Origin: a virus
Length of the DNA: 43,057 nt
Virus record (IMG/VR): IMGVR_UViG_3300025767_001696
Location: 1-43,057 of that record
Strand: one strand, 5' to 3'
Shown: positions 20,475 through 28,657 of the stretch, piece by piece
Position numbering within the stretch: position 1 is the stretch's first letter
Layout: each line of letters starts with the position of its first letter
Position numbers and translations under genes: made by a program
The notes under the pieces: model-generated
Databases searched by the model: none
What the model was told of the DNA's origin: nothing
What the model saw: the letters and a program-made list of their open reading frames with translations, nothing else

Positions 20475-20560
20475 ACCATGTATATCAATGACTTACAACT
20501 TTTTTCATGACTCCAATGAAATCAATGAGTTATAAACTTCAATATAATCAACAAGTTACA
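20475..20560. repeat. Three direct copies of the dispersed 23-bp motif (locus 5)
   Basis: Copies at 20475-20498, 20511-20534 and 20538-20560, all in the same direction, filling the space between a minus-strand promoter and the start of the only plus-strand gene. The middle copy is closest to consensus. Confidence 0.75.
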
Positions 20561-20564
20561 TAAT

Positions 20565-21110
20565 ATGTACTATCTTTATTACAATAACCCCGTCAAACAA
20601 GTCGAAATCACATCAGAAACCAAGAATGAGCGCGGTCTGGAGATGCTGGAAACCAATGCCTCTCTTGAGTCCTTGGTCGCTCGATCTGCGATGTATACGA
20701 AGATGTACAGGTGCGAGCTTGTAAATGAGTGTGCAGACGAAGTTAACAAGCGTACGCTTAACAAGATTGTTAACAAGAACTTTAGACGTGGACCACATTC
20801 TGATGAAACTAAGCAGAAGATAGCTGATGGCGTATCTGGAGAGAAGAATGGTCGTTATGGCGCTGTTGATCCTAAACATATTCGTTTATCTAAATCAGAG
20901 AAGCTTAAGTTCTATTACAAATATAATGTGCATGGTAAGAAAGGGTATAAAGACTCTGAAGAAACCAAAAAATTAAAATCTAAGAATAACTGTAACAAAG
21001 GGGGATGGTTCTGGATTCATAATCGATCAACTGGAGAAGAGAAACGATGCTACGGTGAAATACCTGAAAACTTTACTCGGGGACGACTCTACAACTATTT
21101 GAATAGCTAA
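20565..21110 (+). CDS. NUMOD-type homing-endonuclease-like protein
   Basis: 181 residues, the only gene read on the plus strand. GPHSDETKQKIADGVSGEKN then GRYG is a NUMOD3-like DNA-binding helix module. GGWFWIHNRSTGEEKRCYGE, then IPENFTRGRLYNY is another module (WIHN...EEKR..IPxxxxxGR) that recurs in phage endonuclease-related proteins. A catalytic GIY-YIG or HNH core is not evident; the N-terminal ~75 residues are unassigned. It may be a degenerate free-standing homing endonuclease. The opposite strand and position at the end of two units fit insertion of a mobile gene. It overlaps the 3' end of the RecB-type gene by 4 nt, tail to tail. Confidence 0.65.
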   Translation: MYYLYYNNPVKQVEITSETKNERGLEMLETNASLESLVARSAMYTKMYRCELVNECADEVNKRTLNKIVNKNFRRGPHSDETKQKIADGVSGEKNGRYGAVDPKHIRLSKSEKLKFYYKYNVHGKKGYKDSEETKKLKSKNNCNKGGWFWIHNRSTGEEKRCYGEIPENFTRGRLYNYLNS

Positions 21111-21775
21111 CCTTCATGCTTTCTTCTGTACTCGCTTCTTGCATCTACAAATTTCCAGATCCATTTATCTCTGTCCTCGATAAAGATCTGAGGGTCCTCA
21201 CCATCTACCGCAACTAATATTACAAGCTGTTTAACAGGTTGCTTTGTCCTCTCTTCAAACATAACAGCGTAAGCAGCTGTTTGCATAAAGTAGTTCTCAA
21301 TCCATTCCTTCTTCTTTGGCTTACGAGCTGTCTTAAAATCTATGATTGACAGCTTTCCGTTCCATTCCGCAATACAATCTACAGTACCAGCTACTTCAAG
21401 ATAATCAGAATATAGCGGACACTCTTGCATTACTACATTATTAATACATTCATCTATAACAGGCTTAATATCGTTAAACGATTGTATATTAGCTGGCATC
21501 TGCTTCTTAAGATAATCAGGATCATTATTAATATAGTCCTCACATATCTTATGTACAGCAGTTCCTCTTGTAGCCGCTTGGGTTGTTATCTTAGTAGCTT
21601 CTTCTTCACCAACACGCTTTCGCCACTTAATGATACCTTCTTTAGCAAAGATACTAGATACAGTAGTGACGGAAGGGTACTTCTTACCTTCAGGAGTAAG
21701 ATAGTACCGCTTGCCGTTTTCTGTAACCCTTTTAAGTTTTGTTATTTCATAAGGATTGGTGTGGGTGAATGTCAT
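21107..21775 (-). CDS. PD-(D/E)XK exonuclease, RecB/Cas4-like
   Basis: 222 residues. Motifs in order: RGTAVHKICEDY (the early His/Glu), EVAGTVDCIAEWNGKLSIID for the catalytic Asp, DFKTARKPKK (D-x-K) and FMQTAAYAVMFEE (QxxxY). This is the RecB-nuclease domain as in marine T4-like phages and MGME1-type single-strand exonucleases. It probably processes DNA ends in recombination or degrades host DNA. It overlaps the PhoH gene by 29 nt. Confidence 0.78.
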   Translation of the reverse strand: MTFTHTNPYEITKLKRVTENGKRYYLTPEGKKYPSVTTVSSIFAKEGIIKWRKRVGEEEATKITTQAATRGTAVHKICEDYINNDPDYLKKQMPANIQSFNDIKPVIDECINNVVMQECPLYSDYLEVAGTVDCIAEWNGKLSIIDFKTARKPKKKEWIENYFMQTAAYAVMFEERTKQPVKQLVILVAVDGEDPQIFIEDRDKWIWKFVDARSEYRRKHEG

Positions 21776-22535
21776 TATAATTTTCTTTTGCTATGATATA
21801 CTCTTTCACAAGGCTTGATCTCACAATATCATCGAAGGTAAATTCGACCTTGTTAAAATAATACATACTGTCAAGTATTTGCATAAACTCTTTTATGCCT
21901 GATTTTTCATACGGCTTATTCAAGTCTGTCTGTCTAAAATCACCACAGAACATTATTCGCGTATTAACACCTACTCGAGTAATGATACTATCTAGTTCGT
22001 GAAATGTCATATTCTGACACTCATCAACTATTACAATAGCGTCATCAAGAGTAATGCCTCTGATATAGGAAGTAGAGATAAACTCTATCATTCCTTTTGC
22101 TTTTAGAAGCTCGTATCCGTCGCCTCTGTTTGTTATCTCTGAGCATATTGCTTTATAGGGTTGCTCAAATACTGCTGTCTTTTCACTCTCTTTACCGGGA
22201 AGGAAGCCCATATCTCTCGTTGGAACTACGGACCTAACAATAACCACTTTTTCTTTATTATCATCACCGTGCATAAGATCATCTAATGCAAGGTACATAG
22301 ATAGAAATGTTTTACCAGTTCCTGCTACGCCATGAAGAAGTATATTATCTCCTTTGTCATATTGCGCAAACACTTTGCTTTGGTTTGCGGTCATTGGTGT
22401 TATTTCTCGTAACTGCAATGTCTGCTTTTGTTTCGTTTGAGTCTTCCTTTTTCTTCTTTTGTTAAACTTAAGTACGTCTTTTTCGTTCTGAGCATTATAA
22501 AAATCTTCTAAGTAATCGACAGCGAGATTGCCCAT
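21747..22535 (-). CDS. phoH: PhoH-like ATPase
   Basis: ATG 22535 has AGGAG 10 nt upstream and gives 262 residues; the frame extends to 22586 but that part overlaps the previous gene. LLHGVAGTGKTFLSMYLALD is the Walker A region, AIVIVDECQNMTFHELDSII Walker B. RIMFCGDFRQTDL is the downstream sensor motif of the PhoH/helicase superfamily I-like fold. PhoH genes are a frequent marker of marine phages. The role is debated (RNA or phosphate stress). The N-terminal 50 residues are basic. Confidence 0.9.
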   Translation of the reverse strand: MGNLAVDYLEDFYNAQNEKDVLKFNKRRKRKTQTKQKQTLQLREITPMTANQSKVFAQYDKGDNILLHGVAGTGKTFLSMYLALDDLMHGDDNKEKVVIVRSVVPTRDMGFLPGKESEKTAVFEQPYKAICSEITNRGDGYELLKAKGMIEFISTSYIRGITLDDAIVIVDECQNMTFHELDSIITRVGVNTRIMFCGDFRQTDLNKPYEKSGIKEFMQILDSMYYFNKVEFTFDDIVRSSLVKEYIIAKENYNDIHPHQSL

Positions 22536-22545
22536 TAATGTGCTC

Positions 22546-22857
22546 CTAAGTTTTACCGGTTTGCTCTCTCCACCTTTTAACAGCATTTCTAGACCCTGCT
22601 GCTTTTATAGATTTCGAACCATGCTTGTCTGCCAGCTCACTAGTTGGATGAGCTTCAGCAATACGAGAAAGGTTTTCATGCCATCCGCTATCATTCTTCA
22701 GGCCACTAGTATACCGCGAACTTACTAGTCCCGGAGCTTTTGTAATGATAGTTGTGATATGAGGGTTTTCAGCGAGAAAGGCTTCGCGATCGGAGATAGA
22801 GGTAATCTCATCCCAGATCTCGCCAGTTGAATTGTCTTTGAATGTATATATCGGCAT
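22546..22857 (-). CDS. FmdB-like small phage protein without zinc cysteines
   Basis: 103 residues. MPIYTFKDNSTGEIWDEITS resembles the FmdB/regulatory zinc-ribbon N-terminus, but the CxxC pairs are missing. A C-terminal basic helix (KAAGSRNAVKRWREQTGKT) follows. Similar proteins beside phoH or rnh occur in marine T4-like phages. AAGGAG precedes the ATG. Confidence 0.65.
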   Translation of the reverse strand: MPIYTFKDNSTGEIWDEITSISDREAFLAENPHITTIITKAPGLVSSRYTSGLKNDSGWHENLSRIAEAHPTSELADKHGSKSIKAAGSRNAVKRWREQTGKT

Positions 22858-22865
22858 AAGTCTCC

Positions 22866-23450
22866 TTAACCACTTTTATTTAGGTATGACATAAGTTCGT
22901 CGATAAACATTCCACGGATATTAGGTGAGGAAAGCGGATGAATCTTTAAGTCTTTCTCACGCGGCAGGATAAATTTATACTGGGCAACACTATTTTTTCT
23001 AGCAAACCAATCAAGGTACTTTGCTCGTCGAAGTCCATCTGCCAACGATGTCATAGTCTCACGTCCATAACAATCCGTACCTTCATAAACATTAGCAGTA
23101 GCAAGATCGTTTTGTATAATAAAATCGAAACCTATGCAGATAAGTTCTCGATGACCATGTCTCAAAGCTTCGATCATTGCATTCATACCAGCGTTAGATC
23201 TTAATCTAGTAAACGGATTAAACTCTGGATGCTCGAATTGCTCTTCAAATGCAGGATATATAAACTTCTCTTCCGGGAAGTCGCTATTACGAATTTCTTC
23301 TGTTATAGCGTCATCAATAGCAATAAGATAATCTGGCTCAAAATCTCTATATAAGGCATTGCAGCCATATATCGTACCATGTTTTCGAAGCTGTTCAAGA
23401 TCAAATCCATCTCGTGACTTCCCGTTTCCTATAATAAATGCTCTACTCAT
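22866..23450 (-). CDS. DUF115/sialyltransferase-like phage protein
   Basis: 194 residues. AFIIGNGKSRDGFDLEQLRK, then GTIYGCNALYRDFEPDYLIA and IDD matches the nucleotide-binding front of DUF115/CstI-like proteins (GNGxS..G......GxxxGCN). It may be a glycosyl- or sialyltransferase relative; the acceptor is unknown. ATGA overlap with the preceding gene. Confidence 0.6.
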   Translation of the reverse strand: MSRAFIIGNGKSRDGFDLEQLRKHGTIYGCNALYRDFEPDYLIAIDDAITEEIRNSDFPEEKFIYPAFEEQFEHPEFNPFTRLRSNAGMNAMIEALRHGHRELICIGFDFIIQNDLATANVYEGTDCYGRETMTSLADGLRRAKYLDWFARKNSVAQYKFILPREKDLKIHPLSSPNIRGMFIDELMSYLNKSG

Positions 23451-23878
23451 GTCCAGCCTTTAGTCTCGTTAGGGAATGCCTCCATAACGAGTTTTTTAGT
23501 GATGGTCTTAAATGGAAGTTTTTTATCTTTAGCTGCTATAACAAGTTTTGCATCTCTAGAATCTACAGATTCTAGCATTTCAATAAACATAGTCTCTCGA
23601 CGTAACGGCTTCATAACCTTTCCTTGCGGAGTATTTACAAAGTATTGAAGACGTCTATAGTCAGATTTGAGTACATGCTGTAGATCTGCTTCTTTAGCTG
23701 ATGGACTATATGGTGGACTCCCTTCTGGTAGGAGCCATTTCCAACCTGAATCAAGAGCAAAGTCAAGTAACACCATTAACGCTTTTGTATTACTAAATTC
23801 GCGAAGCTTCGCAATTTTCTTCGCTTTAGTACCCTCTTTATCTACTATTTCTAGCATCTCGTATACACTAAGATTCAT
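23447..23878 (-). CDS. Conserved T4-like phage protein of unknown function
   Basis: 143 residues, helical. Conserved-looking blocks are FALDSGWKWLLPEGSPPYSP, LQYFVNTPQGKVMKPLRRET and FIEMLESVDSRDAKLVIAAK. I recognise this layout from proteins next to rnh in marine T4-like phages. It is possibly a DNA replication accessory, but no function is established. TAATG overlap with rnh. Confidence 0.7.
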   Translation of the reverse strand: MNLSVYEMLEIVDKEGTKAKKIAKLREFSNTKALMVLLDFALDSGWKWLLPEGSPPYSPSAKEADLQHVLKSDYRRLQYFVNTPQGKVMKPLRRETMFIEMLESVDSRDAKLVIAAKDKKLPFKTITKKLVMEAFPNETKGWT

Positions 23879-24741
23879 TAAAATTCACCTATTGCGTCCA
23901 TTAAGTTATTAAGTCTTTTCTCTATAAAGAAGTTAAACAAACGACTTCTGTCATTTGTCTGATAATTATTATAGGCGCTCATAATACTTTTTTCAATATC
24001 TTCTGGTATTACAGAGAGATCAATCAGCTGCCTATTACGCATCCAGTTTCGCTTGAGCTCTTCTTTAGAAAGATATTCGGATTCTTGAATGTCATTTATA
24101 TCTATCCTACTGATGGAATCGAGTATACCCTTTCTAACAGGCTTCTGACGACCACCATCCACGAAGACGCCATCTGGGGAATTGATGTTAGGAATACCAT
24201 CACCGCGATCACCTTTAATAATATGCTCTTTAAGGTATACCCCAGGACTCTCATGACGTACAAATTTCTTCATTACTGGACTATACTGCTTAACGTTAGG
24301 ATTAACATGAAGCTGAATAAAGTCTTTATCGCTTGATAGAATCAGAATCTTATCGTCTGTAACATTGCGGGCAAGTGTACCGATAATATCATCTGCCTCA
24401 GCACCGTCAATAAGAATAGTTTTATAAGGAAAAACGTCAATGAGTTCCTGTCTTACCTTATTTAAAGTGGCGAACATAGTAGGCCAGTCAACACCTGACG
24501 CCTGTCTATCTTTCTTACGACCTGCTTTATAGAATGGAAACACTTCTTTGCGCCAGTATCTTTTACTATCACAGCAGATAACAAGCTCTCCAAAGTCTTC
24601 AGAGAACTTTTGACGGTAGTGTCGAAGGGCGTTGAGAATCATATGCCTAAGCATACTCTCCTCTAGGGGAATGTTGGTATGAGCACCAACTTGTACCATA
24701 AAATTACTGATAACTACTTGGTTAAAATCTACGAGTATCAT
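23878..24741 (-). CDS. rnh: T4 RNase H-like 5' flap nuclease
   Basis: 287 residues (T4 RNase H 305). ILVDFNQVVISNF at the start gives the first metal-binding Asp. ELVICCDSKRYWRKEVFPFY, then KAGRKKD is the helical-arch region. ILIDGAEADDIIGTLAR gives acidic ligands, and LILSSDKDFIQL the late Asp pair. IIKGDRGDGIPNI is the helix-hairpin-helix region. The enzyme removes RNA primers and flaps from lagging-strand fragments. First gene of a unit that also holds PhoH; upstream promoter is within the preceding gap or read-through. Confidence 0.9.
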   Translation of the reverse strand: MILVDFNQVVISNFMVQVGAHTNIPLEESMLRHMILNALRHYRQKFSEDFGELVICCDSKRYWRKEVFPFYKAGRKKDRQASGVDWPTMFATLNKVRQELIDVFPYKTILIDGAEADDIIGTLARNVTDDKILILSSDKDFIQLHVNPNVKQYSPVMKKFVRHESPGVYLKEHIIKGDRGDGIPNINSPDGVFVDGGRQKPVRKGILDSISRIDINDIQESEYLSKEELKRNWMRNRQLIDLSVIPEDIEKSIMSAYNNYQTNDRSRLFNFFIEKRLNNLMDAIGEF

Positions 24742-24771
24742 AATAAAGCTCCATATTTTTTAGTTAACATA

Positions 24772-24800
24772 ATTATAGTAAACGTCAATCAAAAAATCAA
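24772..24800 (-). promoter_or_regulatory. Sigma70-type promoter for the rnh unit
   Basis: Minus strand TTGATT - 17 bp - TATAAT, 31 nt before the RNase H start. The -35 box overlaps the TGA stop of the gene at 24797-25114. The spacer (TTTTTGATTGACGTTTAC region) is less like the other promoters. Confidence 0.65.
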
Positions 24801-25114
24801 CTATTATCTTCCTCGAGGAGCTCGTTGAGTTTGTGCTGAATTTTCTGAAGAGGGTGTTCTAGGTCCACGCTTCTCAGTAGGCAGGATTTAAAGGACTCCA
24901 TAACAAATATATAATCTTCAAGAAATATTTCGTCGTCTATATCAAAGCCTTGACTATGAAGACTCCTTAGAATACTAGACCCGTATCGCTCTACTTGGCG
25001 TTCAATGAAGCGGTGTTTCTCTGCTTCTTGGAGTTGAACTTCCAAAGCTATCCTGGCATCTGCAGTCATCTGATGCTCTACTTTTTCGATAGGAAATTTA
25101 ATTATGTTTGACAT
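24797..25114 (-). CDS. Small helical hypothetical protein
   Basis: 105 residues. MSNIIKFPIEKVEHQMTADA starts in a style common in small phage proteins (MSNIIxFP), then long helices and an acidic tail EEDNS. Unknown role. Last gene of the unit that includes the glycan cassette. Confidence 0.65.
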   Translation of the reverse strand: MSNIIKFPIEKVEHQMTADARIALEVQLQEAEKHRFIERQVERYGSSILRSLHSQGFDIDDEIFLEDYIFVMESFKSCLLRSVDLEHPLQKIQHKLNELLEEDNS

Positions 25115-25127
25115 ATGTATATTTATG

Positions 25128-25631
25128 TCAGACGTCTCCCATTTTTCTATCGTACGTCTGTCCGAGATCAGGATAGTAAACTCCGTGTGATCTCTTCACA
25201 AGCCCTTTCTTTGGACCTTCATGGTAATACGCCTTGACATAGCATATGTCTTTGACTCTCATGTTATGGTTTTCACCCCAGAATAAATCAAGCCAGATAC
25301 CCGTTCTAAGGTACCTTTCCATATTCTTAATATAGGCCTGGGTTGCAAGATACTTTGCTTCAGCCCCTTTGTCTCCACGTCTGACAGCTGATCTATGCGA
25401 CGTCAGTAGTTCTTTCTGAGCCTTGATATAACTCTTGACGTTCTTATGACTCCAGTCGTGCTTATCATCTAAGGCAAGAACATCTTCGTGAATAGATTTA
25501 TACTCAGGAGGATTGGCTTTAAGACGTTTCTCACGTGCAGCTGCTAACCTTTCAGTAGCAGCTTGCTTTTGTTCTGGTGTCATCTCACGACGACGTCTAA
25601 TTTTTTTAGGCTTTGCTTGCGAGGACGCCAC
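25128..25631 (-). CDS. Conserved phage protein with basic N-terminus
   Basis: 167 residues from GTG 25631; ATG 25583 is an alternative. KPKKIRRRREMTPEQKQAAT, then ERLAAAREKRLKA is a basic helix, followed by EDVLALDDKHDWSHKNVKSY and a Trp/Tyr-rich C-terminus. Resembles a conserved protein of marine T4-like phages. Its role is unknown, and DNA or virion binding is possible. It overlaps the glycosyltransferase by 26 nt. Confidence 0.65.
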   Translation of the reverse strand: MASSQAKPKKIRRRREMTPEQKQAATERLAAAREKRLKANPPEYKSIHEDVLALDDKHDWSHKNVKSYIKAQKELLTSHRSAVRRGDKGAEAKYLATQAYIKNMERYLRTGIWLDLFWGENHNMRVKDICYVKAYYHEGPKKGLVKRSHGVYYPDLGQTYDRKMGDV

Positions 25632-26625
25632 GTATTAATCCCTCCCATTCACGAGCTCGTTGATCCCAGTTGTAAAATGAATCAGTGTAGTTCTTTTGAA
25701 CAATAAGTCTATTCTTCACAGCATCTTCATTACGGCCTACCATATCTATAACAGCGCTCAATGCATTAGCGAAAATATTAACGTGCTGTTGCACATCTTC
25801 ATGCCACTGATACGTATAGGCAAAGTTAGCTGTAGTTTCTGGTAGAGCTGCGTAGTTAGGACATACTATAGCGCATCCTGCACTCATTGCCTCAATAGCA
25901 GCAATGCAAGATGTTTCTTGCCAGATCGACGGGTATGCAAAGATGTGAGCCTCTTGTAGTGCTTTACGGACTACTTCATTCGGCTGGTAGCCGTGGTAAG
26001 TCATATTAGGATTAGACTTAATGCGCTCAAAGAGCTCCTTATAAGGCTCATCTCTCTGTGGCCACCCGTAAGCTTCAAATGACGAATACACGTCAAGATG
26101 AATGTTATCATGATGCCTCAGTAAGAACTCAAACGTTGGTACAAGCAGTTCGAGTCCACGATGAGGTGTAGTATGATAGATAAGTTTTATCTTATCATCT
26201 GTAGATTTAGGCTTTTGCGGAATTGGCTCAATAGCGTTTCGTAATGTAAGAGATTCAGAATAAGGAACACCCATAGCAAGATGATATGTATTAAACTGCC
26301 AGTTAGATACAAATACAAGCTTATCAAATCTTTTTCTTGACTCTTCGTCTTTTAAATGAACAGCTTCAGGATCATTAAACATGTCATGGAGCCACAGAAT
26401 AGAAGGACGATGAGTATCTACTTCACGGACTCGTGAGCATATAATCTGAACTTCATCTTTAATATCTTCGGGTAGACGATCGTATAAACCATACTTCATC
26501 ATCTCTGTGCCGCCCATAGCGTTTTGAGATAATTCGTCAACGGTAACTCCGTCGCTGCTTTTACTGAGACTAAAACCTGTATCGTCTTCTTGTGACTCTG
26601 ATTCTACTATTGTTAGTTGTGTCAT
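25606..26625 (-). CDS. GT4-family glycosyltransferase
   Basis: 339 residues. NAMGGTEMMKYGLYDRLPED is the N-terminal GGxE acceptor region. FVSNWQFNTYHL and LRNAIEP lie before the linker. IYHTTPHRGLELLVPTFEFL opens the second Rossmann half, and YPSIWQETSCIAAIEAMSAG is the E-x7-E donor-binding motif. GT-B fold, retaining. Probably adds a sugar from a nucleotide-sugar to a phage-directed glycan. At the 3' end of the cassette. Confidence 0.85.
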   Translation of the reverse strand: MTQLTIVESESQEDDTGFSLSKSSDGVTVDELSQNAMGGTEMMKYGLYDRLPEDIKDEVQIICSRVREVDTHRPSILWLHDMFNDPEAVHLKDEESRKRFDKLVFVSNWQFNTYHLAMGVPYSESLTLRNAIEPIPQKPKSTDDKIKLIYHTTPHRGLELLVPTFEFLLRHHDNIHLDVYSSFEAYGWPQRDEPYKELFERIKSNPNMTYHGYQPNEVVRKALQEAHIFAYPSIWQETSCIAAIEAMSAGCAIVCPNYAALPETTANFAYTYQWHEDVQQHVNIFANALSAVIDMVGRNEDAVKNRLIVQKNYTDSFYNWDQRAREWEGLIRGVLASKA

Positions 26626-26643
26626 TATTTAATACTCGCATTT

Positions 26644-27264
26644 TTAATTTGTGGGTACGGGGGATATACCAGCTAAAACTGTTACAGTTAACCTGCCTCC
26701 GACCTCCACATTCTTATCGATTTGTTCTACTGGACATACCTTGTGTAAAGTGGTACTCGGAAAAACGATGCAACAGTTATTCTTAAAAGGTACTATAACG
26801 TTGTGTTCGGGAAATAATAAATCACCGCCTTTAAAGTTTATAGGCTCTTGATTAAAGAACATTACAGCGGTAAACATACAAGAGTCTTTATGCGCATCAT
26901 AATGTTCTCCATCCTTCAAGTAGTACTGCATCAATATAGCGTGCCAGTTTGCTGATTCATAACAACGAAATACTGAATCTGATGGAAGAGAAGGCAGCGT
27001 CTCCTGAATTCCGGTATTCATAGATACTATTACTTCATCACATAAAAACGGTCGCGGGAACAATTCATTTAAGAAAATACCTCGATTCTTCTTTAGAAAA
27101 GTACCGTCTTGGCTCTTTGCTGATCCTGTACCCTCAGGTCCACGGAAATGATCTTTTGCATAATTAAATATTGTCCAAACATTATCGTTTGCAGAAGGGG
27201 AAAGAACATCATGTATTAGTATAAAGTTCAAACCGTTTATACTTTTATATTCAAAACGCGCCAT
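26644..27264 (-). CDS. 2OG/Fe(II) oxygenase
   Basis: 206 residues. EHYDAHKDSCMFTAVMFFNQ gives the HxD iron ligands, GGDLLFPEH the jelly-roll turn, SSTTLHKV-like PSTTLHKVCPV the distal His, and GGRLTVTVLAG the 2OG-binding Arg. P4H-like fold. It lies inside the sugar cassette, so it could hydroxylate a glycan or a protein to be glycosylated. It overlaps the peptidase gene by 14 nt. Confidence 0.8.
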   Translation of the reverse strand: MARFEYKSINGLNFILIHDVLSPSANDNVWTIFNYAKDHFRGPEGTGSAKSQDGTFLKKNRGIFLNELFPRPFLCDEVIVSMNTGIQETLPSLPSDSVFRCYESANWHAILMQYYLKDGEHYDAHKDSCMFTAVMFFNQEPINFKGGDLLFPEHNVIVPFKNNCCIVFPSTTLHKVCPVEQIDKNVEVGGRLTVTVLAGISPVPTN

Positions 27265-27691
27265 ATTTACTCACATAAAGATTATATAAATCACTTTCGA
27301 ATTTTCTTGCTTCTACTTCCCATGGAACATCGTAAAAATTATCATCGTTGACAATTACTAACTCTTTATGCCACATATGATAATAATTAGGCTTATGCCT
27401 TTCTTTTAGCTCTCCTTTGACGTACTGTTTAACATGTACGAGTTCATGCGCTATAGTCTTTATAAGCTCTTCACCTTCAAGTTGATTGCTTATCTCTAGT
27501 ATAAAAGATCTTGGACGTATATTACTATCCTCGTACTGGCAAAAGCCATCAGCCCATATCTTTTTACGCACTATTGTAAGCTCTAGCACTCTTAGAGTAT
27601 TTGGATGTATGAGTTTATTAATAAAGAATAGAGTAGCATCAGTAACGATGCGTTCTTGCTTTCTACTAAATCCTTTAACGTCAAGATACAT
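27251..27691 (-). CDS. Zinc metallopeptidase-like protein (paralogue of 19965-20411)
   Basis: ATG 27691, just after the previous stop, gives 146 residues, matching the length of the paralogue at 19965-20411; an in-frame GTG lies at 27721. AHELVHVKQYVKGELKERH carries HExxH, and YDVPWEVEARKFESDLYNLY the conserved C-terminal PWE(V/I)EA helix. The order of motifs is the same in both. Likely a minigluzincin-type protease or an inactive relative; substrate unknown. Confidence 0.65.
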   Translation of the reverse strand: MYLDVKGFSRKQERIVTDATLFFINKLIHPNTLRVLELTIVRKKIWADGFCQYEDSNIRPRSFILEISNQLEGEELIKTIAHELVHVKQYVKGELKERHKPNYYHMWHKELVIVNDDNFYDVPWEVEARKFESDLYNLYVSKYGAF

Positions 27692-27692
27692 A

Positions 27693-27884
27693 TTAAAGCA
27701 GCTGCCGTGGTAACCATCCACCTGATAGAAGTCCTTCTACAAAGTGTGGTACTTCGCTATCCCTCATTGTAAGAGTTTGTACTGAACTACCTCCAGACTC
27801 TGTTACTGTGCTGACGCCTCCAGGCATAGTGCCTGGCTCGATTTTAATAGTCTTACCTGAATCAGGGTGATAATATTCGCTCAT
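27693..27884 (-). CDS. Small hypothetical protein
   Basis: 63 residues: MSEYYHPDSGKTIKIEPGTM, a Gly/Ser/Thr-rich centre and a hydrophobic end WLPRQLL. ATGA overlap with the preceding glycosyltransferase. No recognised family. Confidence 0.55.
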   Translation of the reverse strand: MSEYYHPDSGKTIKIEPGTMPGGVSTVTESGGSSVQTLTMRDSEVPHFVEGLLSGGWLPRQLL

Positions 27885-28657
27885 ATTTTGCTCCAGTACT
27901 CTGCTTTTCTTTCGTTAAACAAATCTGACTTTTTACTCTTACCAGCATTCTTACGGTCGCCTTTCATGTGATCCATGTACTCGCCAAGAATGCTGTTAAT
28001 AAAGACGTGATCGTAATCCTTTCCCCAAGGAGTAAGGTTAATATTCTCGATTTTTAGATCTCCTTCGAACATCTTTCTAATCTGATCGAATACATAACTA
28101 TCGTGCCACTGAGGATAACTAAAAACTCCGTCGTGTGTATATTCCATCTTCCAGCGGCTCATAAAGGCATCATTAACTTCGTGGCTAGTGTTGTATATAA
28201 CGAAACCGCATTCTGAATAGTTATTCTCGCGACCAAGATACGTTAGATACTTACTATCATCTACTAGACTCTCGAGAAAGTCAATGGTCACATCTGTATG
28301 TGTAAGAGTATCAGCATCAAGCCATATTATATAATCAGCTGCCTTGTCAAGGCAAGCATTAATTACACTAAACGTCTTATAAGAGAATCTAACAGCTCCT
28401 AGATGCAGCTCTTTAGGATTTTGCTGATCTGGTCTATCCTTGTGTCTATTGACGAACTTACGAAGCTCAGGCTCTTCTTTAAATATGTTAAGTACATCAT
28501 ATTTTGGATGTTGTGGTAGCTTCAGACCATCCTCAGTGTATATTCTTAGCTTGACATCTTCAGGCCATTTCTCAATCCAGCTGTCGAGCATTACATTGCC
28601 AATCTTATCGTAGTAAGATTGACTCATTGATGTTATCACTTCAAATTTAGGTTTCAT
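27881..28657 (-). CDS. GT-A type glycosyltransferase
   Basis: 258 residues. FEVITSMSQSYYDKIGNVML is the first Rossmann strand and DYIIWLDADTLTH the DxD metal/nucleotide-sugar motif. SECGFVIYNTSHE, QWHDSYVFDQI and KSKKSDLFN match a glycosyltransferase type I associate with marine phage and SAR11-type surface clusters. Overlaps both neighbours by 4 nt. Confidence 0.75.
   Translation of the reverse strand: MKPKFEVITSMSQSYYDKIGNVMLDSWIEKWPEDVKLRIYTEDGLKLPQHPKYDVLNIFKEEPELRKFVNRHKDRPDQQNPKELHLGAVRFSYKTFSVINACLDKAADYIIWLDADTLTHTDVTIDFLESLVDDSKYLTYLGRENNYSECGFVIYNTSHEVNDAFMSRWKMEYTHDGVFSYPQWHDSYVFDQIRKMFEGDLKIENINLTPWGKDYDHVFINSILGEYMDHMKGDRKNAGKSKKSDLFNERKAEYWSKI

Noticed and set aside
5019-20560. 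CRISPR array or plasmid-type iteron origin
   Set aside because: The copies are spread over five loci, vary in spacing and orientation, and have no unique spacers of constant length. An origin cannot be excluded at 20475-20560, but three degenerate copies are not enough.
25110-25125. CATAAATA before the gene at 25114
   Set aside because: It would leave almost no leader before the ATG, and the gene is inside a coupled operon.
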